From NCBI RefSeq assembly GCF_007049795.1, contig NZ_SCFY01000019.1:1-64000 (forward strand): 64,000 bases of DNA, read 5' to 3'. Below the pieces are notes generated by a model that was not told the origin of the DNA, ran no database searches, and saw only the letters and a program-made list of their open reading frames with translations. Positions 18,585-25,817 of the stretch are shown piece by piece (the stretch's first letter is position 1; every line of letters starts with the position of its first letter). The DNA is from Ectopseudomonas mendocina (GTDB lineage Bacteria; Pseudomonadota; Gammaproteobacteria; Pseudomonadales; Pseudomonadaceae). The translations under genes and the position numbers were made by a program.

Positions 18585-19250
18585 CTAGCGGCGCAGATAG
18601 GAGGCGAAATCGATATCGCCGGCCGAAAGGATCGCCTGCACGCGGTTATGTACGTTGAGCTTGCGCAGAATGGCCGAGACGTGGGCTTTGACCGTGGTTT
18701 CGGCGATATCCAGGCTGTAGGCGATCTGCTTGTTCGACTCGCCCTTGGTCATGCGTTCGAGCACCAACAGTTGCTTGCGCGTCAGCGCCTGCAGCAGCTC
18801 CGGGGCGATGCTGTGGTTGTCGTGGTGCTGCCGTGAACTGCCGCTTTTCTGCGAACGGATGATGTCCGGCGGTAGATAAACGTTGCCGTCGAGAATCTGC
18901 GCGATGGCGTCGGTCATCTGTGCGCGCGGCGAAGACTTGGTGATGAAGCCCACCGCGCCATAGGTGATGGCCTGCAGCACGATCTGCTTGTCCTGCTCGG
19001 CGGAAACGATCACCACCGGGATGGTTGGCGCCTCGTTACGCAGGTTCATCAGCCCGCCCAGGCCATGCATGCCGGGCATGTTCAGGTCGAGCAGGATCAG
19101 ATCCAGATCGTCGTGGCTCTGGGTCAGCTCCAGGGCGCTGTCCAGGTCGGCGGTTTCCATGATCTCGCTGCCGGGAAAACCGTCGGCGATGACGTTATGG
19201 ATGGCTTCACGAAATAGCGGATGGTCGTCGGCAATCAGAATCTTGTACAT
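18585..19250 (-). CDS. erbR: LuxR-type response regulator ErbR/AgmR (PedR1)
   Basis: A 221-residue NarL/FixJ-type regulator. The receiver domain has D8, D9, the phosphoacceptor D55 in LLDLNMPG, and a lysine in GFITKSSP. A long linker leads to a LuxR helix-turn-helix (LTRKQLLVLERMTKGESNKQI, ETTVKAHVSAILRKLNV). It matches AgmR/ErbR, an activator of exaB, exaC and pqq genes in P. aeruginosa. It lies 23 bp downstream of the CXXCW gene on the same strand, so the two are probably co-transcribed from the box at 19929-19946. Its DNA target may be the CTACTACC box described in the findings. Confidence 0.88.
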   Translation of the reverse strand: MYKILIADDHPLFREAIHNVIADGFPGSEIMETADLDSALELTQSHDDLDLILLDLNMPGMHGLGGLMNLRNEAPTIPVVIVSAEQDKQIVLQAITYGAVGFITKSSPRAQMTDAIAQILDGNVYLPPDIIRSQKSGSSRQHHDNHSIAPELLQALTRKQLLVLERMTKGESNKQIAYSLDIAETTVKAHVSAILRKLNVHNRVQAILSAGDIDFASYLRR

Positions 19251-19273
19251 GGCCTTGCACCTCGTTGTTGTGA

Positions 19274-19849
19274 TTATGGTGTGGCAGTGGGCGTGAGGAA
19301 AGCAGCAGGCAGTTCGGCGGGTTGAGCGGGCACCAGCGGCAGGCCGGCCTGTTCCCAGGCATCGATGCCGTCACGGTACCAGTAGAGCTGGAGATAGCCC
19401 ATGGCATGGGCGCGGCGCGCGGCGTTCCAGCTCAGCCAGCAGTCGGAGCGGCAGTAGAACACGAAGGGTTGGCGCACGTCGCCACGGCTCTGCTGGTGTA
19501 GGTAGTGGGTGAAGTAGCGCTGCCATTGCGGGGCCAGGTTGCCGTCGCCGACGTTGGCCAGCCACAGGCTGTCGGGCAGGTTTGAGTGGGGCGCGTCCTC
19601 GACGAAGCGGTCCTGCACGAAGGGGCGTCGATAAACGTCGATCAGGCGGGTGTCCGGGCGCTCGGCAAGGAGCTTCTGCAGGGCGGGAGTATCGACGATC
19701 TGTACGCCTTCCAGGCTGGATGGCGTGGGGCTGCGGTACTGGCTGCTGCGGTAGCCATCGGCGTCGAACAGATCTTCGGCGTGCGCAAGGCAGGCCAGTA
19801 ACACCGAGGCGAGCATCAGGCCTGCTTGCACGGGCAGACGGTACTTCAT
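19274..19849 (-). CDS. PQQ-catabolism-associated CXXCW rhodanese-like protein
   Basis: A 191-residue exported protein. A signal peptide (MKYRLPVQAGLMLASVLLAC region) precedes a rhodanese-like domain, in which VFYCRSDCWLSWNAARRA carries the CxxCW signature of the PQQ-dependent catabolism-associated family. The first cysteine takes the place of the rhodanese catalytic cysteine. Such genes occur only with PQQ alcohol dehydrogenase loci, and the function is unknown. A role in periplasmic thiol or metal chemistry is a guess. The ATG at 19849 is chosen because the signal peptide begins there. Confidence 0.82.
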   Translation of the reverse strand: MKYRLPVQAGLMLASVLLACLAHAEDLFDADGYRSSQYRSPTPSSLEGVQIVDTPALQKLLAERPDTRLIDVYRRPFVQDRFVEDAPHSNLPDSLWLANVGDGNLAPQWQRYFTHYLHQQSRGDVRQPFVFYCRSDCWLSWNAARRAHAMGYLQLYWYRDGIDAWEQAGLPLVPAQPAELPAAFLTPTATP

Positions 19850-19928
19850 GGCAAGGTCTCTACTTATTTTTGTACCGGTATTACAGGCCATGGTCGCAGG
19901 CTTGGGAATTCTACGTTGGAGAGGAAAA

Positions 19929-19946
19929 CCAGTACCAAAGTAGTAG
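19929..19946 (-). promoter_or_regulatory. CTACTACY-type box upstream of the CXXCW/erbR operon
   Basis: On the minus strand this reads CTACTACTTTGGTACTGG, one of at least six copies of the locus box. It lies 79 bp before the CXXCW start. Further down, TTCCCA and TGTAAT are spaced 17 bp apart and could be promoter elements. Confidence 0.6.
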
Positions 19947-19958
19947 GGCGGTCAGTGG

Positions 19959-20011
19959 GTAGGGTGGGTGCAACCCGCCGCCGCGCCATTGGCGGGTTGC
20001 ACCCGCCCTAC
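19959..20011. repeat. GGGTGCAACCCGCC inverted repeat
   Basis: Two 21-bp arms (19959-19979, 19991-20011) form the same long hairpin as at 13928-13980. It lies between the CXXCW gene and the end of the ABC permease gene. Confidence 0.8.
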
Positions 20012-20090
20012 GGATTTGGGCTGCATTCGGCAGCGGACGCAGAGCCATTCCCACGTGGAACGAGAGCAACGATCAAGTGCATTGCTGGTT

Positions 20091-20882
20091 TCAGCCCGCC
20101 TTGCGCAGCGCCGCGTGCTGCGGGTTGAAGCTGACCACAGCGAACAGCGTCAGTAATACCGTCAGGCCGGCGCAGATCAGCAGTGCCTCGATATGCAGGC
20201 GCAGGTACAGCGCGTTGCGCACCAGCTCAACGGCATGGGTGAAGGGGTTGGCCGCGCACAGCCAGTACAGCCACTCGCTGGACTCGCGCATCTTCCACAG
20301 CGGGTACAGCGCCGACGACAGGAAGAACATGGGGAAGATGACGAAATTCATCACCCCGGCGAAGTTCTCCAGCTGCCGAATGCCGTTGGACAGCAGCAGC
20401 CCCAGCGCACTGAGCAGCAGCGCCACCAACAGCAGCGCCGGTAGCGCGGCGAGCAGGCCCCAGGCCGGTGGTTGCACGCCGTAGATCCAGGCAATGCCAA
20501 GGAAGGCATAGACCTGTAGTAGCGAGATCAGCGCCGTGGCCAGCAGTTTGGCCACCAGCAGGAAGGCGCGCGGCAGCGGGCTGGTGAGCAGCACGCGCAT
20601 GCTGCCCATCTCGCGGTCGTAGACCATCGACAGCGAGCCCTGCATGCCGTTGAACAGCAGGATCATGCAGGCCAGGCCCGGCACGATGTAGGTGTCGTAA
20701 GTGATGTAGGTGTCATAAGGCTCGATGATGGCGATGCCCAGCGCGGCGCGAAAGCCGGCGGCGAACACCAGTAGCCACAGCAGCGGCCGCACCAGGGCGC
20801 TGAGAAAGCGTGAGCGCTGCAGCACGAAGCGCAGCCATTCGCGCAGGACGATGCCGCGCAGGCATTCCCAGTAGGCGGTCAT
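20091..20882 (-). CDS. ABC-2 type permease of the PQQ-alcohol-dehydrogenase system (PedC type)
   Basis: A 263-residue ABC-2 exporter permease. Six hydrophobic segments are visible (about 26-46, 66-82, 105-130, 140-170, 175-195, 230-250), together with the conserved YDREMGSMRVLLTSPLPR coupling region. The start overlaps the stop of the ATPase gene by four bases. The family is found with PQQ-dependent alcohol dehydrogenases. The direction should be export or membrane extraction, since ABC-2 permeases work outward, even though a binding-protein-like gene lies in the same cluster. The substrate is unknown. Confidence 0.82.
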   Translation of the reverse strand: MTAYWECLRGIVLREWLRFVLQRSRFLSALVRPLLWLLVFAAGFRAALGIAIIEPYDTYITYDTYIVPGLACMILLFNGMQGSLSMVYDREMGSMRVLLTSPLPRAFLLVAKLLATALISLLQVYAFLGIAWIYGVQPPAWGLLAALPALLLVALLLSALGLLLSNGIRQLENFAGVMNFVIFPMFFLSSALYPLWKMRESSEWLYWLCAANPFTHAVELVRNALYLRLHIEALLICAGLTVLLTLFAVVSFNPQHAALRKAG

Positions 20883-21694
20883 GGGTTCGGCTCCTCGGCG
20901 GGGTGTTCGCGGCTGAAGCCGCTCCTACGGGCTTGGGTATCCAGGTTTGGGCGCAGCGCCTCGCGCACATGGCCACGGCCAAGCGCCTCGTCACCGGTGA
21001 GGCGGGCGAAGCTGATGGCCAGGTCGTCGCCGAACTGGCTGGCCTTGCCCCAGGCCACGCGCGCGCCGCGATGGAGGATCAGCAGGTCGTCGCTGGGCTC
21101 GATCTCATCCAGCAGGTGGGTCGTCCACAACACGCACAAATCCTGCTCGCGGCACAGGTTGCGCACATGTCGGCCCAGCGCCAGGCGGCTGGCTGGGTCG
21201 AGCCCGGCGCTGGCTTCGTCGAGCAACAGTAGACGCGGTTGATGGAGCAGGGCGCGGGCGATCTCCACACGGCGACGGTGGCCGCCATTGAGCGTGCGCA
21301 CCTTGTCGTGACGACGCTCGGCGAGATCCTGGCGCAACAGCTCCTCGTCGATGCGTGCCTGCGCCTCGCGACGAGGCATGCCGTGCAGCGCGGCATGATA
21401 GGCGAGGTTCTGCTGCACCGAGAGGTCGAGATCCAGCGTGTTCTGCTGGAACACCACACCCAACTGGCGCAGCGCCTGGCGCGGTTCGTCGCGCAGGCTA
21501 TGGCCGAAGATGCGGATGTCGCCTTGCTGCAGGTCGTACAGGCGGGTGAGCAGGGCGATCAGCGTGGACTTACCGGCACCGTTGGGGCCGAGCAGGGCAC
21601 CGAAGCGCCCCGGCGCCAGCTCGAAGGCCAGGTCGTTGAGCGCCTGGCGGGCGCCATAGGCGAAACCGACGCCGCTCACCTCCAGCGCATTCAT
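20879..21694 (-). CDS. ABC ATPase of the PQQ-alcohol-dehydrogenase system
   Basis: A 271-residue ATP-binding subunit with Walker A GPNGAGKST, Q-loop VFQQNTLD, a signature region NGGHRRRVEIARAL (the usual LSGGQ reads LNGGH), Walker B LLLLDEASAGLD, and the H-loop TTHL. It overlaps the propeller gene before it and the permease gene after it by four bases each, so the three are tightly coupled. The last 20 or so residues (RRSGFSREHPAEEPNP) are encoded by a REP element, GCGGCTGAAGCCGCTCC on the plus strand at 20907-20923, so the C-terminus has probably been extended by the repeat. Confidence 0.85.
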   Translation of the reverse strand: MNALEVSGVGFAYGARQALNDLAFELAPGRFGALLGPNGAGKSTLIALLTRLYDLQQGDIRIFGHSLRDEPRQALRQLGVVFQQNTLDLDLSVQQNLAYHAALHGMPRREAQARIDEELLRQDLAERRHDKVRTLNGGHRRRVEIARALLHQPRLLLLDEASAGLDPASRLALGRHVRNLCREQDLCVLWTTHLLDEIEPSDDLLILHRGARVAWGKASQFGDDLAISFARLTGDEALGRGHVREALRPNLDTQARRSGFSREHPAEEPNP

Positions 21695-22656
21695 GGCGTC
21701 ACCACCACGCCCCAGGGGTAGCGGCCAACTTTGATCGACTTGGTCACCTTGAGCGTATCGACGTCGATCACCGATACGTCGCCGCTGACGCCGTTGGTGG
21801 TCAGCAGGCGCTTCTGATCCGGGGTGAACGCCAGGTGCCAGACGCGCCGGCCGACCAGCAGGTAGTCGAGAATCTCGTAGGTCTTGGCATCCACCACGGC
21901 CACATGGTTGGCCGGGCCGAGGGCGACGAAGGCGTACTTGCCGTCGTCGGTCAGCTTGACCCCCACTGGCTGCACCTTGTCCGGGTGTACGCCCTTGATG
22001 GCGAAGTTGAGCACCTTGAGCATCTGGCGCGAGTCGACGTCCAGCACCGTCACCGTGCCGCCGATCTCGGCTGAGGCCCACAGACGTTTGCCGTCCTTGT
22101 CGAACTCGACGTGACGCGGGCGTTGGTCGACCAGGGTGTTGTCCACCAGTTGATTGGTGCTGGTGTCGATCCAGTGCAGCATGTTGGTGGTTTCGCTGGT
22201 GTTGACCGCCCACTTGCCGTCGGGACTCACCGCCATGCCTTCGGGCTCCACGCCCACTTCGATCTGCGCCAGCACCTCGTCGCTCTGGGTGTCGACCACG
22301 GTGACCAGGGCATCGTCCTCGTTGGAGATGTACAGCCAGCGATCGTTGGGGTGCAGGGCGAACTGCTCGGGGTCGGCGCCGGAGGGCAGCTCCTTGATGA
22401 TCTTGCGCGTGGCCAGGTCCATCACCTGCACGCGGTCCGAGTCGCTGGCGCAGATGTACAAGAGCTTGTTGTCGGAAGACAGCAGCAGCCCACGCGGGCG
22501 CATGCCGACATCGAGTGTGGCGGTGACTTCCAGGCTGTCGAGGTCGATGACGCTGATGCTGTCATCCTTCTCGTTGGACACGTAGGCAGTGGCGGCGAAG
22601 GCCGAGTGGCAGGCCAGGCCGAAGGCGACGGCGCAGGCGAGACGGGTCAGGTGCAT
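21691..22656 (-). CDS. PQQ-catabolism-associated YVTN beta-propeller protein
   Basis: A 321-residue periplasmic protein with a signal peptide (MHLTRLACAVAFGLACHSAFA|AT) and seven beta-propeller repeats. Each repeat carries a variant of the YVTN/YISNE unit and a V-DV/D-x-x-S turn, for example AYVSNEKDDSISVIDLDSLE, LYICASDSDRVQVMDL and LLTTNGVSGDVSVIDVD. It fits the family of beta-propellers found with PQQ ABC systems. It overlaps the ATPase gene by four bases. The role may be scaffold or periplasmic component of the exporter. The ATG at 22656 is fixed by the signal peptide. Confidence 0.85.
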   Translation of the reverse strand: MHLTRLACAVAFGLACHSAFAATAYVSNEKDDSISVIDLDSLEVTATLDVGMRPRGLLLSSDNKLLYICASDSDRVQVMDLATRKIIKELPSGADPEQFALHPNDRWLYISNEDDALVTVVDTQSDEVLAQIEVGVEPEGMAVSPDGKWAVNTSETTNMLHWIDTSTNQLVDNTLVDQRPRHVEFDKDGKRLWASAEIGGTVTVLDVDSRQMLKVLNFAIKGVHPDKVQPVGVKLTDDGKYAFVALGPANHVAVVDAKTYEILDYLLVGRRVWHLAFTPDQKRLLTTNGVSGDVSVIDVDTLKVTKSIKVGRYPWGVVVTP

Positions 22657-22710
22657 GGGGTTGATCCTCTTGTTGTTGTCGGTGCGACGGCGTTGGCCGG
22701 TGCGCGTGCT

Positions 22711-22798
22711 CCCCTCTCCCATTTATGGGAGAGGGGTTGGGGGAGAGGGCTGAAAATCCCCCTCTCCCTAGCCCTCTCCCCGGAGGGGCGAGGGGACA
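22711..22798. repeat. CCCCTCTCCC palindromic repeat block
   Basis: CCCCTCTCCC-ATTTAT-GGGAGAGGGG (22711-22736) is followed by further CCCTCTCCC and GGGAGAGGG units up to 22798. This is a common intergenic element of Pseudomonas, here between the propeller and binding-protein genes. Confidence 0.7.
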
Positions 22799-22857
22799 GA
22801 GTTTCTTTGCCTGCGGTCATCACCTTCCACAGGGCAATCGTGCTGAATGCTGTGCTG

Positions 22858-24036
22858 CTAAGGCGTACCCGCCAGATCGCAGCTCACCTCGGGCCGGTCA
22901 TAGCCGAGGCTGTCCATCTCGTTGCTGGGGTGGAGAAAACCATCCTGCGGCGAGGTGCTGACCTGGGCTCGCGGGTGTACCAGCGGAATCGGTTGGCGCA
23001 GTTCGCCATTCCACGGACGGAAGCTCAACTTGCGGCCCTTGAAGCCGTCCAGCGGCAGTTGTTCGTTCAGCAGCAGGTGACGAATGCCCTGCGGCTCGGC
23101 GGTGCGCTGCTTGGTGATGGCCGTGGCCAAGCTGCGCACGGCCATCCAGGCGGCGAAGTCGCGGTCGTTCATCCAGCGGCCGGCCAGCTCCTCGAAGCGT
23201 TTCTGCAACTGCGCGGCGCCAAAGGTTTCCACCGTTTTGTGCCAGGCGGTCGGGGTCAGGCCCTGGGTTCCGGCCACCGGGCGCGGAAACCAGGTGTTGT
23301 AGGGCAGGTATTCGCCGAAGTCGCCGCGCTCGTCGGCCACCAGCACCACGTCGTACTCACTGGCCTGGGTGAACAGCGGCATTTCCGCCTGGGCGCTGCG
23401 GCGTTGGTCATTGTCGAAGCTCCAAGGCTTTTCGGCGACGATCTTGTGGCCGAAGCGTTTGGCCGCGCGCTTGAGCGCGTCGGCGTAGGCAATGTCGTCC
23501 TCGGTGCTGCCGGTGACCAGCAGCCAGCGCGTCCATTTGCGCACGGCAAGAAACTGCGCCAGGGCGTCGGCCAGCATGGCGCGGCTGGGCAGGGTGTGCA
23601 GCACGTTGCCCAGGCATTGCTCGCGGCGCAGGCCGTCGTCGGCGCTGCCGGCGTTGAGCAGCAGGCTGTCCGGCAGGCGCGCGCTGAGCAGGCGCAGGGT
23701 AGCGGCTGGGGCGTTGATCACGAACAGGCGGATGCCGGCCTGGTGCTGTTGTTCGGCGGCGGCGAGCAGCTCCGTTGCATCCTCGCTCTCGGCGCTTTGC
23801 AGTTCGAACTTCTGCTTGAGGAAGCGCCCGGTGCTGTTGCTATCGATGATCGCCAGCTCGGCGCCACGGCGGCCGGCGTCCAGCGGTTCGGGGATGACGT
23901 TGGACAGCAACGGCCCGCGTGGTGGTTGATGAGCCAGGTAGCCGATGCGCACCTGCAGCTCGTTCGCGCTGGCTTCGACCACCAAGCTGAATATGGCGGC
24001 GAGACAGAACAACAGGCGGCAATTGATCCGGTGCAT
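22858..24036 (-). CDS. Periplasmic substrate-binding protein of the PQQ-alcohol-dehydrogenase ABC system
   Basis: A 392-residue type I periplasmic binding-protein fold with a signal peptide (MHRINCRLLFCLAAIFSLVVE, cut near ASA|NELQ). The segment LQVRIGYLAHQPPRGPLLSN begins the mature protein, and RKLSFRPWNGELRQPIPLVHP lies near the end, as in the family of binding proteins linked to PQQ alcohol dehydrogenases. It probably senses or binds a small periplasmic ligand. A motif pair (24085-24101 and 24114-24131) lies directly upstream, so this is likely the first gene of an operon that continues through propeller, ATPase and permease, despite a repeat-filled gap of about 200 bp. Confidence 0.8.
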   Translation of the reverse strand: MHRINCRLLFCLAAIFSLVVEASANELQVRIGYLAHQPPRGPLLSNVIPEPLDAGRRGAELAIIDSNSTGRFLKQKFELQSAESEDATELLAAAEQQHQAGIRLFVINAPAATLRLLSARLPDSLLLNAGSADDGLRREQCLGNVLHTLPSRAMLADALAQFLAVRKWTRWLLVTGSTEDDIAYADALKRAAKRFGHKIVAEKPWSFDNDQRRSAQAEMPLFTQASEYDVVLVADERGDFGEYLPYNTWFPRPVAGTQGLTPTAWHKTVETFGAAQLQKRFEELAGRWMNDRDFAAWMAVRSLATAITKQRTAEPQGIRHLLLNEQLPLDGFKGRKLSFRPWNGELRQPIPLVHPRAQVSTSPQDGFLHPSNEMDSLGYDRPEVSCDLAGTP

Positions 24037-24084
24037 GGGACGACTCCTGCAAAGGGTGTCGCCAGCATAGGAAGCGCTTACGGC

Positions 24085-24101
24085 TCGGGAAATATGCCCA
24101 A
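24085..24101. promoter_or_regulatory. 17-bp CGGGAAAT near-palindrome
   Basis: TCGGGAAATATGCCCAA, 48 bp before the binding-protein start. It is almost identical to the copy at 25255-25271 and related to the palindromes before exaA and pedH. It is exactly 12 bp from the neighbouring CTACTACC box, as in the 25255 copy. Confidence 0.6.
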
Positions 24102-24113
24102 GGTAGCGCCGGA

Positions 24114-24131
24114 CACGTACGAAGGTAGTAG
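24114..24131 (-). promoter_or_regulatory. CTACTACC-type box
   Basis: On the minus strand CTACTACCTTCGTACGTG, 77 bp before the binding-protein start and oriented with its transcription. Confidence 0.6.
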
Positions 24132-24157
24132 CTCTTCAGGGTGGCGGTGTGTCGTGC

Positions 24158-25117
24158 TCACTCGCCCCGCTGGCGTATATCCAGGCGCAGACCGTAGATG
24201 CTTGCCCTGCCCTCAAGGAGCTGCAGTCGGGCGCTCTCGTGGATTTCCAGCTGCTGCGTACGTTCGCCGCGTGCCAGCGTTTCGCGAATCAGCGAGAAGG
24301 CCAGGATCCCATCATCAGTACTCAGCATTTCTGGTTCGTTACGTTGGTAGTGATAGCGATCTGTCTGGGCGAATGTTTGTTGCCACAATGTACGCAGCTG
24401 CGCCTTGCTCAACGCTTGCCAGCTACGTGACTGCGGCAGGCGCACCTGTATTTGGGCGTCATCGCGGATCAACGCCACCAGCGCGTCGACGTCACGGCGC
24501 TGCGCCGCCTGGTCGATCAGGCTGAGTGCGGCCAGTACCGCTTGGCGTTGTTCGTTATTGGGTTGGATGGCGGCAACGCCATCACCGTCCAGCGTGGCAA
24601 GAAACTGCTGGGCCTGCGCATGTTCGCCTTGCCTGGCCGCAGCGCGAATCCAGCTCAGGCCATTGGCGTGCTGGCCCTGCTGGTAAAGGCGCTCGCCCAG
24701 CGCCCACTGGGCGTCGGCGTTGTCCTGCTCGGCGCTACGCTGGTACCAGCGTAGCGCCTCGTCGGGGTCAGCTGGCGTACCGAGCCCGATGTCGTGGGCG
24801 CGGGCCACTTCATACATGCCGATAGCGTCGCCCGCATCAGCTGCTCGTTGGTACCAGCTCAACGCCTGCCCCAGATCGGTCCTGGTACCGAGACCTGCGG
24901 CGTGCATGTTGCCCAGGTTGAGCATGCCCTGGCGGTTGCCGGCTTCGGCGAGCCGGCGATAGCGCTCGAAGGCTTCGTCGAAGTCGCCCATTTTGTACAC
25001 CGCGTAAGCGTCCAGCACCTGGATCATCTCGCGAGCAATGCGCGTCTGTTCGTCGTCGCTGGCGCTCAGCGGCGTACTCAACAGAGCGCCCAGCAACAGG
25101 CCGGCAAGTTGGCGCAT
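24158..25117 (-). CDS. Sel1-repeat periplasmic protein
   Basis: A 319-residue exported protein. A signal peptide (MRQLAGLLLGALLSTPLSA|SDD) is followed by Sel1-like repeats around residues 55-170 (GMLNLGNMHAAGLGTRTDLGQALSWYQRAADAGD and a second similar unit). The C-terminal domain of about 120 residues looks like an SnoaL/NTF2-type fold (VDALVALIRDDAQIQV, LRTLWQQTFAQTDRYHYQ). GGAG lies upstream of the ATG at 25117. Sel1 repeats mediate protein contacts. Its upstream region carries both locus motifs, so it is probably regulated with the alcohol genes. No defined function. Confidence 0.72.
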   Translation of the reverse strand: MRQLAGLLLGALLSTPLSASDDEQTRIAREMIQVLDAYAVYKMGDFDEAFERYRRLAEAGNRQGMLNLGNMHAAGLGTRTDLGQALSWYQRAADAGDAIGMYEVARAHDIGLGTPADPDEALRWYQRSAEQDNADAQWALGERLYQQGQHANGLSWIRAAARQGEHAQAQQFLATLDGDGVAAIQPNNEQRQAVLAALSLIDQAAQRRDVDALVALIRDDAQIQVRLPQSRSWQALSKAQLRTLWQQTFAQTDRYHYQRNEPEMLSTDDGILAFSLIRETLARGERTQQLEIHESARLQLLEGRASIYGLRLDIRQRGE

Positions 25118-25254
25118 GGTGATACTCCAGTGGTTAGACGCGAGCAATGGAGGCTAGCAAGCCCAGTGCGTGGGGTATCTAACTCGATGGTGGCGAATGG
25201 ATGCACCAATGGTGGCGGGTAGGGCGGTCGTGCTGGGCAGTCAGCCCGCAGCTG

Positions 25255-25271
25255 CCGGGAAATATGCCCAA
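25255..25271. promoter_or_regulatory. 17-bp CCGGGAAAT near-palindrome
   Basis: CCGGGAAATATGCCCAA in the divergent region between the Sel1 gene and the eraS upstream gene. Sixteen of 17 bases match the copy at 24085. Confidence 0.6.
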
Positions 25272-25283
25272 AGTACCAGCGCG

Positions 25284-25301
25284 TCAGTACCAAGGTAGTA
25301 A
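25284..25301 (-). promoter_or_regulatory. CTACTACC-type box
   Basis: On the minus strand TTACTACCTTGGTACTGA, 12 bp from the 17-bp motif, the same spacing as upstream of the binding-protein gene. The core AGTACC-AA-GGTAGT is a near-perfect inverted repeat. Confidence 0.6.
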
Positions 25302-25366
25302 CCCGGCGCAAGGCGTTACTTCCTAGCATGGCAGTCAACGTCCAATAACAAGAACAGGTGAACGCC

Positions 25367-25804
25367 ATGCGTATTTTCAAGGCCCTGCTGCTGCCGCTGT
25401 TGCTGATCATCAGCCTGCTCGGTGTCGATCAACTGCACGCCGCTGGTGATATGACCCGCCGCCCGGTGGCATTGCCTGATCTGGTGCTGGGTAATGACGA
25501 TAGCGACTACTTCATGTCGCAGACCGAATACCAGCTGGAAACCGGCCAGGCCTACCAGCTCAAGATCATCGCCAGTGGGCAGAAGGAATACGCCTTCCAG
25601 GCGCCGGAGTTCGCCACTTCCATCTACCTGCGCAAGGTCGAAGCGGGTGGTGTGGAGATCAAGGCGGTCACCCTCACTGAACTGGAGTTCGAAGAGGCTG
25701 GCGAGGCGGAGATCTTCTTCCTGCCGGTCAAACCGGGCAAATACCGCTTCTACGCCAAAGGCCTGGAAGGCAAGGGCATGCTCGGTCACTTCGTCGTCAA
25801 ATAG
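25367..25804 (+). CDS. Small periplasmic beta-sandwich protein, possibly cupredoxin-like
   Basis: A 145-residue exported protein. After a signal peptide (MRIFKALLLPLLLIISLLGV, cut after LHA) the mature part is rich in beta strands. The ending FFLPVKPGKYRFYAKGLEGKGMLGHFVVK is close to the metal-site end of cupredoxins (usually C-x-x-x-H-x-x-x-M), with His and Met present but no obvious Cys. A copper role is therefore only suggested. It lies 13 bp before eraS and probably shares its transcript. An upstream in-frame GTG at 25358 is an alternative start. Confidence 0.65.
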   Translation: MRIFKALLLPLLLIISLLGVDQLHAAGDMTRRPVALPDLVLGNDDSDYFMSQTEYQLETGQAYQLKIIASGQKEYAFQAPEFATSIYLRKVEAGGVEIKAVTLTELEFEEAGEAEIFFLPVKPGKYRFYAKGLEGKGMLGHFVVK

Positions 25805-25817
25805 CGCGGCCAAGTAG

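Noticed and set aside
22111..24525. An 804-codon open frame on the plus strand over the binding-protein gene
   Set aside because: It crosses gene ends, a repeat block and promoter motifs; the minus-strand genes have signal peptides and family motifs.
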